This document shows, piece by piece, positions 59,335 through 64,000 of a DNA stretch of 64,000 nucleotides. Under the pieces are notes generated by a model. That model did no database searches. It saw only the letters and a list, made by a program, of their open reading frames with translations, and had not been told where the DNA came from. This DNA comes from Chamaecyparis obtusa. Its lineage: Eukaryota; Streptophyta; Pinopsida; Cupressales; Cupressaceae. Numbering within the stretch: the first letter of the stretch is position 1; every line of letters starts with the position of its first letter. The DNA is taken from NCBI GenBank assembly GCA_027943335.1, contig BSBK01000970.1:1456001-1520000 (forward strand), read 5' to 3'. A program made the translations under genes and the position numbers.

Positions 59335-60088
59335 GTGTATATAGTCGAATGTGGACCTCTAATCCAACTACACACACAACATAGTCATTACTCACATGAT
59401 TGAATTACGAGAGAGAGTATGAATTACTCAATCCAAAATCTATGGTGAAGTGACCTGTTGCCTCTTATGTAGACAGGGTGTTTAATTACTCTCAGAATGA
59501 GAGCCAACAACCATAAGACCAGTACTACAATGGAGGATTTTCAAAAGCTATAATGATAAGAAAACTGAAATTAAACTAGAATGAGTGCAATTTAATCTAA
59601 AATGCTTTGAAGGAAATATGATACTAATCTAAATAGCTTGGAAAGAAATATGAATTGCAAATTTATTCTAAAGCACTTGAAAAAAAATATGAAGATTAAA
59701 CTAAGAGAAAATAAGTAAACTAATTATAATGAATATGCAATATTAAACTAAGATGAGAAAAATTACACTAATATACAATAAAAGCTTTGAATTAATGAAA
59801 TTGAGACAAAAAAATGCTATAGTTTAATTACTCTCAAAAATTGCTCTCCTTGAATGAAGAAATGAGGTTCATTAAATAGACAAACCCGAGAAGAGAATGA
59901 AGGGGTTCTTGATTTGAAACTCCTGACTCTTCATTCCCATTTGAGACAAAAATGCATAAATTACTTAATTAAAAGAATGGAAAATGCCACACAGGGTGAC
60001 CTTTTGAATATTGTGAATTATTAATTCAAAAAGGACTATCTTGTGTAGAGCTTCTATTTATGGAAACTTACCATTTTTAGTAAGTTGG
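59335..60088. other. AT-rich unassigned insertion
   Basis: Starts abruptly within the integrase of H2 with TGTATATAGTCGAATGTGG. No coding motif. It may be an LTR or part of a larger insertion whose other end is outside the window, since H2 does not resume by 64000. Confidence 0.5.
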
Positions 60089-60764
60089 TGATACGATCTC
60101 AGAATTTTTTGATTTCATAGGTGGAGGTTCATCTTAGTGATATTAGCCTACCAGTTGAGTTTCATTTCCATATCATTTGTATCAGTGAAGTTATTGAGGT
60201 TTTTGGGTATGAAATCTTTGAGCTCAATTTTGAAGGCCTTAGAAGCTCCAGATCACGATCGACCCTCAACTGGCTGGAGCTTGCGCCAATATGGTATTGC
60301 AGATCAGGTCCTGCCATTTTTGAAAAGTGGTTACAATAGAAAAACAAAGCTACGATTAGAAAGTTATGGCTTCTGGAAGTTGGGCTACCTAAAAACATAT
60401 TTTGTAATTCTTTTGAGCCAACCCTAATGTAATAATTGTAAAAATAAATAATTCTTAGGATAGTCGGCCTTAAGGGCTAAATTTCTGGAACCTTCTCGAG
60501 CGGTGGAAATTGCCTATATAAGAAAGGTCTGTAGTGTTGTCTAGGGCAGTTCTGGGTCGATCTGGGTAATCATTCGAGGCTTTGTCCTATAGAATATTAT
60601 AAGGGAAAATGCACATGTGGCTTTGCATATTGTAATTCTGAAATTTGCAATTCCACATTTGTGGAGATAATAAGAAGCCCATTTTTTGTTCTTGCAAATT
60701 GTTGTTGTTTCTCTATTTCTGTTATGTGTTTGTGGAATTAAGGGGAGCACCCTTCATCAAAACA
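60089..60764 (+). repeat. LTR-like segment, possibly a solo LTR
   Basis: From TGATACGATCTCAG to GGGAGCACCCTTCATCA. The end matches that of the G4 LTR (GGGGGCACCCTTCATCA). There is a TATA-like CCTATATAAG at 60512. No primer site follows and no target duplication is clear, so the start is a guess. Confidence 0.4.
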
Positions 60765-61375
60765 ACATACATGTCAAATCATCAGGCCTTCCCAGTTACG
60801 GCCATAAATAAAGAAATGAATTTCAAATCCTAATACCGGTTTATCAAAGTCTCAAATTTAGGTTTTATGAATCAATTACCAATGTAACAGCACTACCTCT
60901 AAAGATACATCGAGTTATTACATACAAGAAATGCCTCCAAAGTTGTCCAAGAAAGAATTACATTCCCCAAGAAAAGGAAATGTGCAAAACAAATAGGTCC
61001 AACCCAAAAGGAATTAAAGATCCATGAAAAGGAAACCACAAGGAGTTTAGTCATATAAAATTATCCATGAAATGTCTACAAATTACATGTTATGATCACA
61101 ACAGTCAAAATCCAAAGATCAGCAAGTGCACATCGAATCTCCAAATAGGTCCAAGTAAGAAATGAACATGTTACCCAAGGATAGAAAATGGATCAAATAT
61201 CAAACATCCATAAATATCAGGAGGTGTGATCATAGAAAGATGATCCTAGATAGGTCTCAAATAAGACTGTACAACTGCACACGCTATCTCAAACAAATGA
61301 ATGATCGGTTAGCATAATCTCTCCAACTAGTAAACAAGAACAAATACAAAGAACTATTTTGGTTGATGCAATATT
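60765..61375. other. Unassigned, no gene seen
   Basis: AT-rich sequence without coding motifs, clear repeats or element ends. Confidence 0.5.
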
Positions 61376-63665
61376 GTGATGAACCCAAGATGTTCTTGCA
61401 TCAAAAATACAAGCCTAAATCCTCCAAAAGGAAGAATAATCATAGAATCAATTTCCATTTTCTTCCTCTTTAGGAGAATATTCAAGACATGTAAGGTTTG
61501 TTACTACAAAGGTATCTCTCCAAATCAAAATTCAAAAAAGGTTAAAGAGAATAAATATGATGCTTCAACCTCTCTTCATGATACCATAGCTACTGTTGCC
61601 AATTCTACACCAATTTCTACTAATATTGCAACTACTTCTGAACTAGTTTCCACTCTAGTGACCACAATCAATACCCCCTCATCTTCCTCCAAGTGAAGGT
61701 TTCCTCCTTTCACTGTCAATTTAAAGAAGAGAAAGCCTCATGAGGAAGGTTATAAATTATATATGAGACTAAATAAGGGGCCACATATTATTCCCATAGT
61801 AGTGGAGTTTCTTGAGGAAGGTAAATAAGAAGATGTATTCCCCTCTCTGGTGACTAGACAATAAATAGAACTAGATCTACCACTACCAATGCTCAAGATT
61901 TAAACTTAGGAGAATAATCTTTAGAGGAGAAATTGTTAGAACCTTCTCTTTGTATTGCATAGGAGGATGTTCCAACAAAACTAACAATACCAGAAAGGCC
62001 TCAAATTCACAATGTTGAGTTAGATTTAGCTATAAAACCTAAGACAAAAGACCCTAAGGAAAATAAGGAAGATACATTTGGAGAGTATGAGTTCTTTCAA
62101 TCTGATATTCTAGGAGATACAAGTATAGAAGTGTCATCCCTATAAATTCCTACTAATCATACTCAAGAAGAAGAGGTTGTGCAAGATATGTGCATAGACC
62201 TAGATAACAAGGATGAGGAGGACTCAGATAAAATCAAAGGGCAATTTCCAATAACTTAACAAGAATATAATCCCTAATAACTTTAACTAGGCACAAATGA
62301 GGATATTCTCACAAAAAAGTTACAACACCAAGAAGAAAAAATAAATAAATAAGTGGAAGTGGAAGCATAATGAAGACAAGAAAAATAATAGGAAAAGGAG
62401 GATACCCTTCTTAACCAAGAAGAGGAATGCCAAGAAACTTCCTCTTCTTCCTATCATGCTACCACACCTCCACCTCAATAAGTCACATTTCCATAACATC
62501 AAGAAGAGATAGTGGAGAAAGAAGCCTTATTTGAAATGGAAGTATACATGATACTTACCTCTAAAATCTCTCCCATGTGATTGGCCAAGGTTCTCAATAC
62601 TAAAAATTAGAGTTATAGGGAGATAGAAGTTTGGGATTTCTTAGCACTAGGGAAATCTTTTCTAAAGTATGAACCAAGGAGAAAATCATAGAGGATGTCT
62701 TATGTATCTATAGACAAAAGGATCCATTGGAAATCCCAAATAATCATCTTATTGGTAGATAAAATAGAAAAGGATATGACAACAAAGGAATATTTAATGA
62801 AATAGATCAATCTAAGAGTACACACCTAGGAAGGATATAAGGCATTGTTGCATTAGGCTATTATAATTTTTCTCTCAAGGATGTACAATGATGAAGATGA
62901 TCATGTTAATCTATAAACACAAGTTGCAAAAAGGGATTCATAAACCAACTCTTGGGACATATTGACCCTATTGATCATGTTTCTAGCCTACAAAACATAT
63001 TGGAATTCTGGGGTCAATTTTCTTGAGCTAGCTCATTTTTCAAAGCTTGTGCAAAATGATGGAAATATATAGAACAAATGGGCGAGGGAGTCATAAGAAT
63101 AGTTTTTATGTTTTATAGGTCTATGGCCACACAACTAGAATTTTTTAAGGATATTATATCAAATTAGGAACATTTGGGAATATAAGAGACCATGCTAATG
63201 TAGGAAGACTTCATCCCAATTTTGAGAAAAATGAAGAAAATCGATGTAGATAAATTGTTGGTAGCCTCCATTTTTTAGCCAAAAGAGATAAATTTTCCTA
63301 TAAAATGGTCAAGGGAAATAAATTTGGTTGTGAAGAAGTATAGAAAGAAGAAAATTATTATTTTTTCTCAAAGGGAATCAAATAATACCCTATTGTAGTT
63401 TGTTGAGGGTTTTATAAAGGAACTCTCTTGCATATTTTGGCAGTCAGAGGAACAAGGTGAGATAAAGAATATTGATGATATCATACACGAGTTTAAGAGT
63501 ATTTTTCATGAAGCTAGAACCAAGCAAAAAAAAAATTGGATGATTGGGGTGAAATACAATTTGGAGAACGTAAGGAAAGAATTTCCTCAATTTGAAGATG
63601 CCAATAGGAAGTTGAAGCAACTGAGAAAAAATTAGCAAGTCAAGTTAAAATATATGAAAACCTAA
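61376..63665 (+). pseudogene. Decayed coding region of unknown family
   Basis: A frame from 61376 is open for 106 codons with a Ser/Thr-rich end, and continues past a TGA (61694) through KRKPHEEGYKLYMRLNKG. Further on, about 500 bases (63150-63660) read in one phase, broken mainly by TAG: EDFIPILRKMKKIDVDKLL, PKEINFPIKWSREINLVV, NIDDIIHEFKSIFHEA and ENVRKEFPQFEDANRKLK. The composition is Lys/Glu-rich. I do not recognise the protein. Stops at Gln-like positions suggest it decayed as the retroelements did. It may be an element ORF or an old host gene copy. Confidence 0.55.
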
Positions 63666-64000
63666 AACATCAATGAGATATGGAAAGCCGTAAATTACTT
63701 TAATGTTTCCTTTATATACCTTTTTGTACATCTCTAAATACATGGAGATGAATTTTCATATCATTTTTTAAGGTTTTTCATCATCCAACAACTAGAAAAA
63801 TGCAAGGTAAGACTAGTCATGTTTTTACAATTGTTGGCATTTTTTCAGATCTGAATCTCTTCCTAAACTTGTGTTAACATGTCTTTAGATCTCCCCAACA
63901 TTCATGTAGACATGTAACTTCATTTTATTGATGAAAGAACTCAAGAAAGTTTCTAAAAAGGTGGATGCATGTGAGCTACACTTCAAATACTAGAACAGTT
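63666..64000. other. Unassigned, no gene seen
   Basis: AT-rich end of the window without motifs. Confidence 0.5.

Noticed and set aside
60121..60427. Overlapping frames at 60121-60427 as a host exon
   Set aside because: No splice context or known domain, and the segment lies in LTR-like sequence.

Overview
This is a stretch of plant nuclear repeat DNA, AT-rich and built almost entirely of LTR retrotransposons inserted into one another. I see no host gene, tRNA, rRNA or bacterial feature. The families point to a seed plant with a large repeat-filled genome: Ty1/copia with UBN2-type Gag, Ty3/gypsy of the Tat lineage with a second RNase H, and a chromodomain gypsy element. A gymnosperm is possible, but the sequence alone does not prove it.

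Layout. A plus-strand copia element (H1) fills both ends of the left three-quarters: gag to integrase and the start of RT at 1-7311, then RT, RNase H and 3' end at 50218-52144. Its left half holds a separate 4.6-kb non-coding insertion (1279-5919) with TG...CA ends and a perfect GATTG target duplication. H1 is split by a minus-strand, Gag-only copia-like element X (7312-50217). X is split by a 38-kb Tat-type gypsy element G1 (8656-46670). G1 carries two related Tat-type elements, G2 (11530-22827) in its leader and G3 (24800-36351) in its gag gene. Reading frames rejoin across the G1 and G3 insertions, which supports this order directly.

G1 is the autonomous-type member: gag, protease, G-patch, RT, RNase H, second RNase H and integrase lie in one frame, with stop codons and one late frameshift. 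G2 and G3 share its LTR family, leader and long 3' non-coding region, but have no protease, RT or RNase H. In their place is a long open frame that begins with about 50 residues of Gag and continues into a sequence I do not recognise. Only the integrase C-terminus follows, after a 12-bp minisatellite. They look like non-autonomous partners that would depend on G1-type proteins.

The right part holds a decayed chromodomain gypsy element (G4, 52690-56612) lying between copia LTR-like ends, a second copia subfamily (H2, 57146-59334) with substituted integrase catalytic residues, and about 4.7 kb of unassigned DNA with an LTR-like segment and a decayed coding frame.

Most stop codons in these elements fit C-to-T or G-to-A changes (CAA/CAG/CGA or TGG to stop). 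Comparison of G1, G2 and G3 shows this directly at several codons. This is the expected result of deamination in methylated, silenced repeats.
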